Assembly (NCBI GenBank): GCA_029531795.1
Contig: JAPEIS010000001.1
Span: forward strand, 2,666,001 to 2,730,000
DNA: 64,000 nucleotides
Direction of reading: 5' to 3'
DNA from: Sclerotinia nivalis
Lineage: Eukaryota; Ascomycota; Leotiomycetes; Helotiales; Sclerotiniaceae
Positions 1 to 12,052 of this stretch are shown here, piece by piece. The notes beneath the pieces were generated by a model. It ran no database searches. It worked only from the letters and a program-made list of their open reading frames with translations, and had not been told where the DNA came from. The position numbers were made by a program, and so were the translations under genes. Position 1 is the stretch's first letter. Each line of letters opens with the position of its first letter.

Positions 1-267
1 GATGAGACTTCGCTTTCTCGACATCGCAGTCGCTGGTGTTGTGGTTCGCGTTGGCGAAATAGGATCGCGAGACATCGTTGGAGTCAGTGGAGATGATACT
101 GTATCAGAAAGGGAAGATTTTGAAGGTCGACTTTCATGTGTAGGTGAAGCTGCTGGTAGGGTGTAATAGACAGTTTCTTCATCTTGAACTTGTGCGCGTC
201 GCGAATGATTTTGATAATGATGAGATCTACTTGATTCATCATGATCAGGCCGCCTAGGAGGAGACAT
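1..267 (-). CDS. 5' fragment of an unknown protein-coding gene (runs off left edge)
   Basis: Reading leftwards on the minus strand from an ATG at 265-267, the frame stays open for 89 codons to the window edge. The visible N-terminus starts MSPPRRPDHDESS and is rich in Ser, Thr, Pro, His and Arg, with many SP/TP dipeptides, so it is probably disordered and phosphorylatable. No domain is visible, so no function can be given. The start choice is the first ATG after an AT-rich leader; the gene would be transcribed away from the Skt5-like gene on its right. Codon use looks like that of the other genes here. It could also be a first exon only. Confidence 0.55.
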   Translation of the reverse strand, partial: MSPPRRPDHDESSRSHHYQNHSRRAQVQDEETVYYTLPAASPTHESRPSKSSLSDTVSSPLTPTMSRDPISPTRTTTPATAMSRKRSLI

Positions 268-3200
268 GATTCTGTTCAAGTATAATTAATAAATGTTATC
301 AATGAATCAATTGTGAGATTCAAATGGATATCTCCAACTTCAATCACTTCGGCGTCTCCGTCACTGATGGGAGCGGTTAGAAGGAATGAACCAGCGGTAA
401 TCAAATTCCCCGGGAGAAATTAGATGCCCGACAACAATGCTTTTTCGGCAGAGCAGCTTTCAATCAGAGTGATTGTGAGGGGCAAGCATAACTTCAGAGA
501 GAATGAGGAATATGGGGAAGCATACATTGATAGCGGTCAAACAGTGGTCAAAGTTGTTTTGTTTGTGCGGAGTCGATGGATTGTTATATTATCCCTGTTG
601 AATGGTGTGAGTGGTTCCTTGGTCGACCAAAGTCAAAACAAAGTGGCGCCGGTAGAGAAGTCCATGTACCGATATTCCTTGAAAACAACGAATGTAGGTA
701 GGTACCGGTAAAGTGATTTAATCGAGTGAATAAAAAAACATGTACAGGATGGAATAGAGGTGATAAACCCTGGTCTGGAATATCCCAAATCCAAATGTAT
801 CGAGATGAGACGTCAAGGGAGAAGCGGGTGTTTGGGTTGAGTGAGTGAGTAGGTATTTTTGGCAAGAGTCTATTTCGCACTATCTAATAATAATAATAAT
901 ACGAACAATTTTCGCCTCAGATCCTTCCTTCTTTAAACGAGTGATGAAGTATTTTTGGGATACTAAAAAGTTTCGTTATACCGGTGAATGATGATTTCGA
1001 ATGTATGGAATTGGGTGAAATTGAAGATGCTGAAGTAAAGAAACGAAAGATTTTCTCCTGATCTCCAAAATAGTTATGAAAAGGTTGAGATCTACGATGA
1101 GAGAAAGGATGAAAAATAAATGGCTGTAACGTTATTTGCTAGCAATAGGCGAATAGAAGAGAGCGCTTCGGAATGCACAAAAATTGACTGTCAGGATTAC
1201 GATACGGAAGAATTTGGCTTGTGATATCTGTTCGGGACAAAATATTCAAGTTGTTAAAATTCAAAAGATAATGATTGGTCAATAATTCATCAATGAAAAT
1301 TCCTAAAAATATATACAGTACGGAGTACGTACTTGCTTTGAGGAAGTTGTCAAGGGGATCAAAATGACACCTTGATGCATGTACTTGTGTATCTATCTAT
1401 CATTTGGAAGCACACAGAACATTATTAGCAGAAGCAGATGAATTTGGAAAAATCCTTCTCAACTAATATATATATATTTTCAATATAATACTCCGCACAT
1501 CTGTGCATATCATCATTCTTGACCTTGCACAGACTAATCAATGCAGCTTCGGTTCAACGGTTTCATCCTTTCTACATCAACTTTCTTGTGTCATTTCCAT
1601 TTCGCATTGCATAATGTACCTGTTGTGGTCTAACAACCTTGGAAGGCTATGGAGTAGAGTGAGGATACATTCTCGGATGCATTGATCACCATGAGATTCT
1701 ACCGATGATGCGACTTTCATCACGAGATCACAAGATATCCAACAGATCTAATGCCTGTTCCATTCGACCAAATAGGCACGAGGCACACGCTAGGTCCACC
1801 TTGAAGAGACAAGAGACAGGGCGAATACGAGCATGAAGCGCCAAACCGATTCTAATGCCACCGACAATGCCACCATCTTGAGTTCGCTTCACCTATGGCG
1901 TGATGATACCTACCTACCCAGGTACCAGTCTGAAAAGAGCTTTAAATGAAGAATAAAAGGAAAAGGACAAGTAAGTATTCAAATCTTCTTCTTATCTTTC
2001 GGCTTCAATTGATCGCAGTTGTCAAGGGGATATTGTCCTTGTTTATATGGAGTAGACAGTAAAGAGGGAGGGATTCTCCGCATCAACAAACATGAACCAT
2101 GTCACTTCTAGAATGATCACCACATCCCGTTTGAGGAAGGTTAAAATGCCAATTCAATGTTTAAGTACTGTATCCCGAAAGTTTCTTGAGGTTAGCCGCC
2201 ATATCATCCTCATCACCCACTCTTGTTGACAAAAGCACGGTCGAATATGGTTGTTATAAAATACTGCAGCTATGATGATATGGACTAAAGATCTACTATC
2301 AAACCTAATATTGTGAGTTAGTTTCTAGCTTCTTTATATTAATCATCTCTACTAGGCAATGGCCGAAGCGTTATTTAAGACTTTCGCAATAGTCTCTCTG
2401 CTTGTCGGCACGACTACCACGAATCTTAAGTGTACCTTCGTACTCGTTTCTTCTAGAATCCAACTACGCCCTATCTATTCTTCCCGGTTGTGTGGCCCAG
2501 CTTCGTAACTCAGCCTCCTGATGTGATGGCTGCTATGGCTGACCTCAGCGCTTGAGACTTGGTATGCGGAGTTTGATCCAATTCAGGTACGCTGAAGTAA
2601 AGTGTGTTACGGATGCAAATAACCATTGGCAGGTTCAATGTTTAATGGCCTTGTTTGAGCCTCTTGGTCCAAAAAGGGATACGGCATGAGGGGGAAAAAC
2701 ACAGGCTGGCGCTACCCAAGATTTCCGATGTGAATCTCAGACTTTTGGCTGAATACAGTCGGAGACATTCTGAGGATTTCCAATAGTCGTAAATGCCTAC
2801 TCCTAGCCGGAAAGGCCATAAATCTGTCTCAGAAAATATTTAATTCAGCCTTTCTATTTTTTCACGGGGTAGAATGATGGGATGAATAATCAAATCGAGT
2901 AGAAATAAATGCATCATCATGGATCCGTAAATGTATTGCGCGTTTTGTGCATGATTTTTCCACTTTTTATTGATACTTCAACTCCGGATGACTTGGAAGA
3001 TTTTTCGAAAATTGGAACTGAGATACGATGCATTTTGAATGAGCTAATTTCTTATCTTCCCCATCAATATTTAATACAATTGATGTAACAGATAGAGATG
3101 GATATAATATATAAGTAATAATTATTAAAAATCAGTTCACGATACCTATTGATTGCTGCAGTATAACCAAACATATCCATTCAATCAATGCTGTATAACA

Positions 3201-4705
3201 TGAAGAACACCAGATGACATCTGTCATGAAAAGTTGGTAACTCATCGGAATACCACCAGAACCCCGGATCTTCCAAACCGTCATCTTGGGTACATCACGA
3301 AAGTTTCGAAAGCGAACCAACTAAACTTTCACATCTTGACTAGGATCTCATCGGATTGTTTTATATTACTAGAATTGGATTGGAAGAAAAGTTTCCCCGC
3401 AGCTCAAGTCCTTTTTGACGTCTGGCGCCCTTTGACATTTATTTTTATTTTTAATTTTTTCCAATTATCCACAAAAGCTCGCAACGGTCTACTAAAGTAA
3501 GTACTTGAAGGTGTACGTACTTAGTAGTAGGTACTTGAAGGTGTACGTACGTAGTAGTAGGTACTGTCGTAAGTGGATTTTTCGAGTAAATCGAATACTT
3601 ACTGTAAGACAAAATCGCACCAGACGGGTTCAAGCATCGTAACACGTTATGGAGCCTTTACTAAGTACAACTAAGGTCAATCACTTATAAGATCAATTTC
3701 TATGCACGCAGGGGCTTCAAGGTTTAACTTATCAACCACTCTTTTCTTTTATGGGGATTTAAGTAGCGTACCGTACTACCGTCGTCTAACTGTACTTAGG
3801 TATGACCCCCCCTCCCGGAAGGCGAGGAAGAAGGGAGAAGGTAGAAGGGTCGACTCTGTTGAGAAAGAGTTTCTAAATTCTGACGTGCGACAACAGCATT
3901 CCTGCATCTTCATTCCTCCCATCGCGCGAAAACCCAATCTGATCCAATTCAACCAACAAACTTTGATTCCATACCTATTCTATCTTATTGTCAACAAAAG
4001 AAGCCTTCTTTTGAGAGTATCTGGAGCATCTGGAGCATCGGCCGCGCTTCCCTGTACATCAACCCACCAAAAATTACCCTGACTTCCGGCACGCATAAAT
4101 AAATTCTAGGGTCACAACAGGGGTAGAATCCTAAAATATATTATTGTTCGCAGTTGCATCCGACCAACTGAGTTGCCCTTTGGATGCTTCGAATCCAACA
4201 AGAATAAGGTTACCGCCACGGATACATTCTTTCTTTGTGTTCGAGTCAAATCAGCTTGGAATTTGAGGGGGAGATTGTAAGATTTGATCATTTCATCATA
4301 CAGTTTAGATAGAGAAGGTATCACCGGTAAGATACTACCTTGTACTCTCACATAATCTTCATCCAGAGATCTATGACACCATGGCACTCAATACTGACTC
4401 ACTTTTCACATAGATCAACCTTTCTTCCTCTTTTAACGAGCTCAATCTACCACGCTCGTTTGCCTTCCTTCTCAAACCCTACGATTACACACAAGTACTT
4501 GACAAACATCCTAACAAGATAACCCCTCGCCACATCTTCGCAAAACTCTCTTCCTACCTCGGTACAAAGCCATCTCACCACACGGCGCAGCTGAATCTCC
4601 AAAAAGCACGGATATATTCCAAAGAATCATCTGAGCTCGTCCGGCAGATTTCGAGCGGAGTAGTGTCAAGTGCGGGTCGAAGGTCGAGCAGTACGGAATT
4701 TGACC
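268..4705. other. 4.4 kb intergenic region, no gene recognised
   Basis: This spacer lies between two divergently transcribed genes. Open frames in it are short, overlap on both strands and show no family resemblance. It contains AT-rich tracts, a perfect-looking TA run near 1467, a 30-bp tandem duplication at 3501-3560 and, at its right end, the leader of the Skt5-like gene. I see no tRNA or transposon signature. Confidence 0.5.
3501..3565. repeat. 30-bp tandem duplication
   Basis: Two adjacent 30-nt units (3501-3530 and 3531-3560) differ at one position (T versus G at unit position 21) and are followed by the first five bases of a third unit. Each unit holds the palindrome GTACGTAC and a TAGTAGTAG run. 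No coding role is apparent; it lies about 1.1 kb upstream of the Skt5-like start. Confidence 0.9.
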
Positions 4706-6859
4706 ATGCCAACCCAAGTTGCAACCCCCACTGGTCCAGAAGGCTTCAGAATAGCTTCCCCTAAAGGATCGCCTGCAGGATTTTATGACGGAGAAGATTC
4801 GAAAGAAAACAATACTGGGCGAAAGTCAGTACCACCGTCATCTCCTGCTGGAAGAATACAAGGGTCGCCAATGACTCCCACTAAAATAAATATCCAACGA
4901 CAGTCTCGTCAGTCGCAGATCGAAAACGAAAATCCAACTTTTCGGGAATCACAAAAAGCACATGAAAATGATAGTTCTCAGCAGCCAGGAACCTTTGTAC
5001 CGATCACTTCCGAGATACCATACCGAACACCGCCGCCGCCGCCAACAACTAATATCGAACCTCCACAACAATCAGAACTGAGGACGTCTGGGGAATCGTC
5101 TTCGGCATCAAGAACTTCATCGGAGAATTCAACAGCCTACCCAACCCGATTTGGAAATGGAATTCCTGAGCGGATCGATGAAAACGAGGTTGATGCAAAT
5201 GATCAATCAGTCCCTCACCTACATTATTACCATGAGAATCCAACAACTCTAAATCATCGTGCTTCTATGCCCGTCGGCCCTAGTTCGAACGATTTTACGG
5301 AAGCAGGCGCCTCGACGACTCGCCACTTGACTCCTAATTCATATGCCAGACATTCTTCTAATAATTCAAGTCAAAGACCATTATCTGCGTACTCTGACCT
5401 TGGTGGTAGAGGTTATTCACCGGTCAATGGTCCCGGCTCACCAGTTTGGAATGGACGTGCGGGGTCCGCTAACTCCGGGAGGTCTCATGACAGGCCAATG
5501 TCATATGCGGATCTTGCTAATATGCCCTACACGAGACAACATGCACCAGGCCCGATCTCACTTGATAATTCACAGTTGAGGACAGTAGTAGGGTCAAATG
5601 CGTCGTTACTCAGCGCACAAAAGACGCTGGAGATGTATCGGCAAAACGCAAAGAAATCGAGCAGTTCAGAGATACAATATTCTTTTGCCATATTTCTAAT
5701 ACAAGCGGCTCAGGAGGCTGGTTTGAATGTAGAAGATGATACGCCGCGGAAAGCTAGTCCGAAGCCTGGTCGTAATAGCCCTTATATTGAAGGCGAACCG
5801 GCCACTCCACAAAACCTACTGCGCGAAGCCAAGAGCATTCTACAAAAACTAGCGGACCGAGGGTATCCATTTGCACAATATTATTTAGCTGACGGTTATT
5901 CTTCTGGGCTCTTTAACAAAGGAAAGTCAGATCACAATACAGCCTTTTCTCTATTCGTTTCGGCAAGCAAGCACGGCCATGCTGAGTCTGGCTACCGCGC
6001 CGCGTTGTGTTATGAATTTGGGTGGGGCTGTAGAGCTGACGCTGCCAAAGCAGTTCAATTCTATCGAGCAGCGGCAGCTAAAAATCATCCTGGTGCAATG
6101 ACTCGTCTTGGTCGAGCCTGTCTCTCTGGCGACCTCGGCTTTGACAGGTACAAGGAGGGGCTTAAATGGCTGAAACGAGCTACTGAATCAGCCGATGCTC
6201 AGTACAATTCAGCACCATATCATCTTGGAGTATTATATGAGAATGGCTATGGAGAAGATCTTTTCAAAGATGAAGCATATGCAGCCGAGCTGTTTACTCA
6301 AGCTGCAGAATTAGGAAACGCCGACGCTTCTTTCAAACTAGGTGAGGCATATGAACATGGAAAACTTTCATGTCCGCGCGATCCAGCTTTAAGCGTGCAT
6401 TTCTACAATGGATCTGCGGAGGCTGGTAATCCCGAGGCTATGATGGCATTGTGTGCCTGGTATCTCATTGGTGCGGAGCCGGTACTCGAAAAAGACGAGA
6501 ATGAGGCATACGAGTGGGCACGACGGGCTGCCGAGATGAGTAAGTGCTCTACATTATTCATTTATCAACCTCAAACTAACCATACTATAGATCTTACCAA
6601 GGCAGTGTATGCTATGGGATATTTCACGGAGATGGGTATTGGTTGCCGACGCGATCCGTTGGAAGCTAATGTTTGGTATGTGAAAGCAGCTGAATCTGGC
6701 GATGAGCGCGCGAAACACCGTCTTGCCAAAATCCGAGCTGCAGCATCAGGAGGCACATCGATGAAAGTAGCGCCGCCCAGAAATGGAGCCAAGATTAAGA
6801 AAGGCGCTTCGGCAGTTGACAAGCCAGGGAAAGATGACAAAGAATGTGTGATAATGTGA
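4706..6859 (+). CDS. skt5: Skt5/Chs4-type chitin synthase activator, Sel1-repeat protein
   Basis: Two exons (4706-6539, 6591-6859) give about 700 residues. The first ~280 residues are Ser/Pro/Asn-rich and disordered; roughly residues 300-660 hold tandem Sel1-like repeats (AxxxYxxAAxxGxxxAxxxLGxxY pattern, e.g. around YRAAAAKNHPGAMTRLG). The protein ends CVIM, a CaaX prenylation box, as known for yeast Chs4/Skt5, which binds and activates chitin synthase III at the plasma membrane. The ATG at 4706 (context TGACCATGC) is chosen; the frame is open further upstream only through a GTG. The 51-nt intron (GTAAGT...CTAAC...TATAG) has no stop in frame and is a multiple of three, so retention would insert 17 residues between Sel1 repeats. 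Family assignment is firm; which of the Sel1/CaaX paralogues it is remains inferred. Confidence 0.88.
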   Translation: MPTQVATPTGPEGFRIASPKGSPAGFYDGEDSKENNTGRKSVPPSSPAGRIQGSPMTPTKINIQRQSRQSQIENENPTFRESQKAHENDSSQQPGTFVPITSEIPYRTPPPPPTTNIEPPQQSELRTSGESSSASRTSSENSTAYPTRFGNGIPERIDENEVDANDQSVPHLHYYHENPTTLNHRASMPVGPSSNDFTEAGASTTRHLTPNSYARHSSNNSSQRPLSAYSDLGGRGYSPVNGPGSPVWNGRAGSANSGRSHDRPMSYADLANMPYTRQHAPGPISLDNSQLRTVVGSNASLLSAQKTLEMYRQNAKKSSSSEIQYSFAIFLIQAAQEAGLNVEDDTPRKASPKPGRNSPYIEGEPATPQNLLREAKSILQKLADRGYPFAQYYLADGYSSGLFNKGKSDHNTAFSLFVSASKHGHAESGYRAALCYEFGWGCRADAAKAVQFYRAAAAKNHPGAMTRLGRACLSGDLGFDRYKEGLKWLKRATESADAQYNSAPYHLGVLYENGYGEDLFKDEAYAAELFTQAAELGNADASFKLGEAYEHGKLSCPRDPALSVHFYNGSAEAGNPEAMMALCAWYLIGAEPVLEKDENEAYEWARRAAEMSKCSTLFIYQPQTNHTIDLTKAVYAMGYFTEMGIGCRRDPLEANVWYVKAAESGDERAKHRLAKIRAAASGGTSMKVAPPRNGAKIKKGASAVDKPGKDDKECVIM

Positions 6860-7507
6860 AGCCGGTAGAAAGAATTTCCTTCTTTTGGGGAGAGGAAAGC
6901 AAAGAACTTTGCGTAGCGCAATTAGGTTCAATTACTAATATATGTAGAGCATTGATAAGTAAGACTGATAGTCTGGAATTTAACGTGGGGAATATGGTCC
7001 AGACTGCATTGGTAGGAAGAACCTATTGGCTGTGGATGTAGCTGTAGGGAAATAGAAGGGCAGGACGTAGCAGGCATCTCGCAAGATAAGACTTGAATGG
7101 ATTGCCCGAAATGCTTTGTTTTTCGCGTTTGATACGTTGCATGCGAGGCGGGGCGTTTTATTATTTTACATAATGAGTGGCGTTTTTGGTTTCTTCTTTT
7201 CTATCATGGTTAAAGGAGATGGTGTGTGTATGTTTTTTCTATAGCACTGATAGTCTTTACATTTGAACGAAAGGAGGGAGCATAGTTTTCAGAGGGGAGT
7301 AAAGTATACTTTATTTAAATAGTGAAGAGGGAGAACGAGGAAGTAAAGAGAGAAAGACCTGGCTAAGAAGCACATATTTGAATAAGAGGAAATGATAGGA
7401 GAGAATAGTGTACTATCGGTTTAATAGTATGCTCAATTGAGCGAATGGGATTGGGGGGTGGGGGTTGGAATGGATCGCAATGGGATGGGATGGAGGGATT
7501 TGAAATG

Positions 7508-7535
7508 GGATGGATGGATGGATGGATGGATGGAT
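7508..7535. repeat. (GGAT)7 microsatellite
   Basis: Seven perfect GGAT units, flanked by more degenerate GGGATGGA sequence from about 7480 to 7552. No coding context. Confidence 0.95.
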
Positions 7536-9369
7536 TGATAGGTGGGATGGAAAATGATAGTGATAGGGTTAGAGTTAAAACCGCTCAACGTAATGAAATA
7601 AAATGATATATGCAACGCTGCTTAACCTACTTATGTATGTACATACTTTTTTTGAGTGGAGGTGAAGGTGAAGATGCTGATGGAGGGATTCATGGCTTTT
7701 ATTGGTTTGGTTAGTCGCTTGTCGCTTGTATAAATCGATGTAAATTTGTTGGATAGGGGTAGTTTAGATAGCTTACGTGTGGTATATTATACGATTTCGA
7801 ATCGTGCGGTAATCAAATATCCTCCCAGTTTTGATAAGCATACTGGGAGTTGGGAGGTTGATGTAATTATTATAGATATTTATACATTTAATAGATTTCT
7901 TCATAAGGTTATTGATTACTATAAGTGTGTATGTGAGAGTTATATATGAGGGTTTATATATACAAGGTCTCAATATTGTCGTGTTATTATATCTTCATCT
8001 TGAAATCTTGTATGCTTTTGTTATTCATTATATATATTACTGTTACAATTTATAGATCTATATTGTAGAACTACGAGATGGATTCTCGGTCTACAGCGTG
8101 CACCCGGCTAATGGTACTCAGTATAATAGTATAGTCATACGAATGCGATTTCTTTTGAGGAGAACGATCTTTCAGTATACCATGTATCACGGTGCGTACG
8201 CATATATATAGATATAATCAGGATACAAATAGAATATCATGTATCATATATGTATATACCATTCGACAATTACACGGATACGAGTTTATAGGGAATTCAA
8301 ACCGTGAGGTGAATTTTCGTCGATTAATCGGACTATAGCTAGAGATTTTACTTGTTCTAGATCTTTGTGTGATTAGATTTGCTTAAGATGATTTGCATTC
8401 GATTCGATTGGATTGGATTGGATTAGATTGTTATAAAATAAGATGACTGGTATGAATATTTTGGGATTTGGATATTTTAGACTTGAGACGTGACGTGACG
8501 TGGGATATTCCATCGAATGTGAATTTATGGAATGAAATCGCCTGAGTATATTCCAGATAGCATGGTCGGGGTTTCTTATTTTTGCTAGTTTGTTCCTAAG
8601 TGGTTAATATACAAGGGATGTATGTGTCTATTTGTCTATAATAGGTCAGTCTATATAAGTACGAAGAATCGTTGCACCTTATCTACAACGGAACTTAAGT
8701 TCTCGGAGATCCAGATTCTATGGTGAATGTATATAGTGTGATGAGTGAGGAAGGAGTGGAAAGTATATGATCACGGGTTGAAGAGCTGAAGAGTTGAAAA
8801 GTTGAAGAGGGATGAGGAATGATCATGCTATCGAGACGTTAGACGGAGCGGAGATACTCTTTACGATATTGGTGAAAATGGAGATTTTCCTTCGATTTTC
8901 ACGATTAGTACGAGTAGAAAATTTCGGGTTTCATATGCTCTATAATAGGAGAAGTTATGGATATGCATACAATTCTTAATAAGGAAACTACTCGCTAGAA
9001 ACTACGCATGGAGCGGATATCTATTTAAAACAAAAATTGCTAGTAAACTAAAGGAAAATGTAAATGTTAATATGAGGAAAGTTTCGATACCTCTTTATAT
9101 TTATAGCTACGAGTAAAAGTATGAAACCCCCACTTCCATTGTTCAGAACTTTAGATGTTAAAATATTGTTTCGAGTGTATGGATATACTGGCCAAGACTA
9201 GAGTTTCAAAATTGTATCATGTTATTACTAGTAAGTAGTAGACTGGGTATTGAAGGATTTGTTTAGGGCGTCAAATTCGTAGGGAAGTAGGAGTAGGGAT
9301 TTTGATTTGGAGTATGTAGTGTGTGAGGAGATTTTTGGGTTTTGTTGTGTTTGTTGTATTTTGTTTGGG

Positions 9370-9605
9370 GATTTTGGTGGTGGAAAAGGGGAGAGGAGGG
9401 AGAGGAGGGGAGGGATAAGAAAGAAAAGAGAAGAAGAAAGAGATAAAAAGATAGAGAGAAGAAGAAGAGAGAGAAGAAGAGAGAGAAGATATAAAAAAAA
9501 GAATCAAAAATTAAAAATAAGAGAAGAAAAATAGAAAAGAGATAAAAGAATAAAAATGAGAAGATTGAAATGGAAGAAAAGATATAGAAGAAAAGATATG
9601 AATGA
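9370..9605 (+). repeat. Long polypurine tract
   Basis: The plus strand is almost entirely A and G (GGGAGAGGAGG, AAGAAGAAAG and similar) for more than 200 nt. Such tracts can form triplex (H-DNA) structures; here it is simple sequence with no visible gene role. Confidence 0.8.
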
Positions 9606-9915
9606 GAGGTAATTGAAGAGTTGAAAAGAACAAAAGTCTTCTTTGTTGTTGTTGTTGTAATAGAGAGTGTATATTGAAATTTGAGAAATTTTGATATTAT
9701 ATAATAGTAACTATGAATAGTTATAAAAGTAGTACTAAATAGATGCCGACTTAAATGCAGAGTATATGACAACGCTAAACACTAGGTCTATTTCCTACAA
9801 CCTAAAGCCTCAACCTGTCTCCCGCCTTTCCACCTCTCCTTTCCACCCCCTCTTTCCACCCCTTCTTACCACCCCTTCTTACCACCTCTTCTTAGCTCCC
9901 CTCTTACCTCCCCCT

Positions 9916-11461
9916 CTACAACTTCACTTCAAACCTCTTACTCGTTCTAATCCTCTCCCCAAACCTCACCAACAACACCGGCACCAGCAAAAAACCAAGC
10001 GCAACAAACCCCAAAACAGAATTTCCCCACCCCAACCCCAATCTCCCATACAACGGCGGTCCCGCCAACGGCAACACCGTACCCGCAATATTCCTTACCA
10101 CAATCATAGCCGCCACCGCCGAAACCGCATGCTGCGTATATGCATCCAGCAGATACGTCACACACGGCAACATCGTAAGAATCAACCCGAAAGAAATGAC
10201 CGCGGTACCGAGGATCGGAACCACGAAATGAATGTGATATTGGGCCGTCCATCCGTAGATGAAGAAACCGATCGGGAGGACCATACCCCCTAGAACCATG
10301 ACCGGTAATCTGTATTCGGGTTTTATTTCTCCGCCGCCTGCGGCCCGGATTGCCCATCGGTCTAGCAGTATTTGACAGCAGATGGCGCCGAGAAACATCC
10401 CGATTCCTATCCCGATGAAGGTGAGTCCGACCGGACCTTGCGAGACTCCAAATTGGGACTCGAAGACTTCGGTTAGTGTCGTCATGACCAGATATAACCA
10501 TCCATAAATAACCGCTACATAGAGAGACAAAATAGCGATAATAGGAGAGCAGAAAAACATTTTCGCCGGTCTCAAAGCTGCGGTTTTGAAAATCTCGCTC
10601 TTGGGAAGATCGCTCGCGTATTGAGATCGCAATGCCATATTTCCCGTTTCTTTTCTTAATCGGTTCGTTTTCCTTTCAAGAATGGTTACTAGATGTGTTT
10701 CCTTCATAAACAAAAATCCGATTTGTACTACGCCAGTCGCAATCGTGATGATCCAAAATGTCCAACGCCATCCAGCTGCCGCGGTGAGATAGCCCCCGAT
10801 AATAGGACCAATAATGGTACCCAACAATGGACAAAGACTTATAAGTGATATAGCACCTCCACTGCTCTGGAGGGAAAATATCACCCACTGTCCCATCATT
10901 AAGTGTCGTAGACGCAACCATTAAACCGCTTAAACATCGAAATGCAATCAGCATGTTGATATTCGTACTAGTCGCTCCTCCAATCGAGGGAATGATAAAG
11001 AGGATATTGGCTACATTGTATATAACCAATTTTCCATAAAGCTCAGCAAGAGGCGCGATAATCAAAGGACCAAACATTTCACCTAATTCCCAGATGGAAA
11101 CTAAGAGAGTAGAGTATAAACCACTACTTTCATGAAAACCGGCTAGGATTCGCGGTGAGCTACGATAATGGTTCCTAGATTTCTAGAAAATTAATTAGTA
11201 GATGATAGGTTGGTCATCAAGTTACACATACACCATCAGATTCATCAGGGAAAGAATCGCAACCATGGACCATTTGTAGCGAGAAGACCAATTTAACGGA
11301 TTCGCTGGATCATCCGGTCCATCGGAGTCCACGATGTTAGGATCGACTGGGTTTTCAGTAGACTCATCATGTTATTCCTGAAGAATAGATTGTTCTGCTT
11401 CTTTAGTCTCTGCTACTTCAAGTGCAAATTGCTCTGCGACGTTTAGAGATGTCGAGGTCAT
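9916..11461 (-). pseudogene. DHA1-type MFS drug transporter, disrupted
   Basis: On the minus strand the protein can be followed from the ATG at 11459-11461 through PANPLNWSSRYKW, SPRILAGFHESSGLYSTL, ELGEMFGPLIIAPLAELYG (a DHA1 motif), GDIFPPEQ and GPIIGGYLTAAAGWRW to the C-terminus FEVKL at 9916, a normal 12-helix DHA1 layout of about 500 residues. Three faults are seen. An in-frame TAA lies at codon 30 (11372-11374). After an intron at 11183-11231 the expected NLGTIIVA strand is out of frame with SPRIL (near 11158-11162). A clear frameshift follows GDIFPPEQ near 10868. The first could be bypassed by a downstream ATG and the second by an alternative acceptor (exon from 11174), but no splice can repair the third. 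Probably a decayed exporter; a base-call error at the third site is the main alternative. Confidence 0.75.
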
Positions 11462-12052
11462 TTCTACCTAATTTGTAGAATCCTCGTGCAACGACGACAG
11501 GTTGAGACTTCAGTGCAACCCTATTAGTTTCCGCAGAATTGATAATTAGAATAACATAACCTTCCATCTATTTCTCATATACAAATAAAATAAAGTGTCA
11601 AAGTACATTTCGTCAGATTCGTTAAACCTCCTTGCCTACTATCTGAAAAAAAAAAAACGATGTTATCAAAGTTATACGAATATTGAATTTTTTTATAACA
11701 TTACGTGTACCCAACATTACTCATATTGTTTTTATCAAGACAGAGAAGCTAGAAGTTTGATATTCTAGCTTCAAGATAAGAAACGTCCGTTTTGAGGTAT
11801 ACCCACAGATATTTTATGTCAGACCAACAAGTACCAACAAGTCCCAACACTCACCAACAATTTACAACGCTCGTGACGTGTATACATGTAAGATGTATAT
11901 ATCCCCGAGAAATTTGATAGCCCAATGTCAAAGAGTAATAGAGATAGATAAAGCAAGTCAAATCCGCATGAATCACTGCACTAACAGCGATCTCAACATC
12001 TCTCATTTCCCACCACCATACATACCACCCCGACAACCAATCCCCCGCAAAA
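11462..12052. promoter_or_regulatory. Divergent spacer between MFS pseudogene and GNAT gene
   Basis: A 591-bp spacer shared by two outward-reading genes. It contains an A-tract at about 11646-11656 and AT-rich sequence, and becomes C-rich (CCACCA/CACCCC) just before the GNAT start, as common for fungal leaders. No specific operator recognised. Confidence 0.4.

Larger units (their letters stand above)
6860..9915. other. 3 kb AT-rich intergenic region with microsatellites
   Basis: This is the spacer between the Skt5-like gene and the 3' end of the MFS gene. It holds a (GGAT)7 array at 7508-7535 and, near 9370-9605, a long almost pure purine run on the plus strand followed by TTG repeats at about 9640. 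Open frames across the purine run are low-complexity Phe/Ser/Leu strings on the minus strand and are not genes. Nothing else is recognisable. Confidence 0.55.

Noticed and set aside
4670..4705. Upstream extension of the Skt5-like protein
   Set aside because: Begins with GTG; the ATG at 4706 has a good context and no ATG occurs in the extension.
9263..9772. 169-codon minus-strand open frame rich in Phe, Ser and Leu
   Set aside because: It is the translation of a polypurine tract on the other strand; low complexity, with overlapping frames on both strands and no family features.
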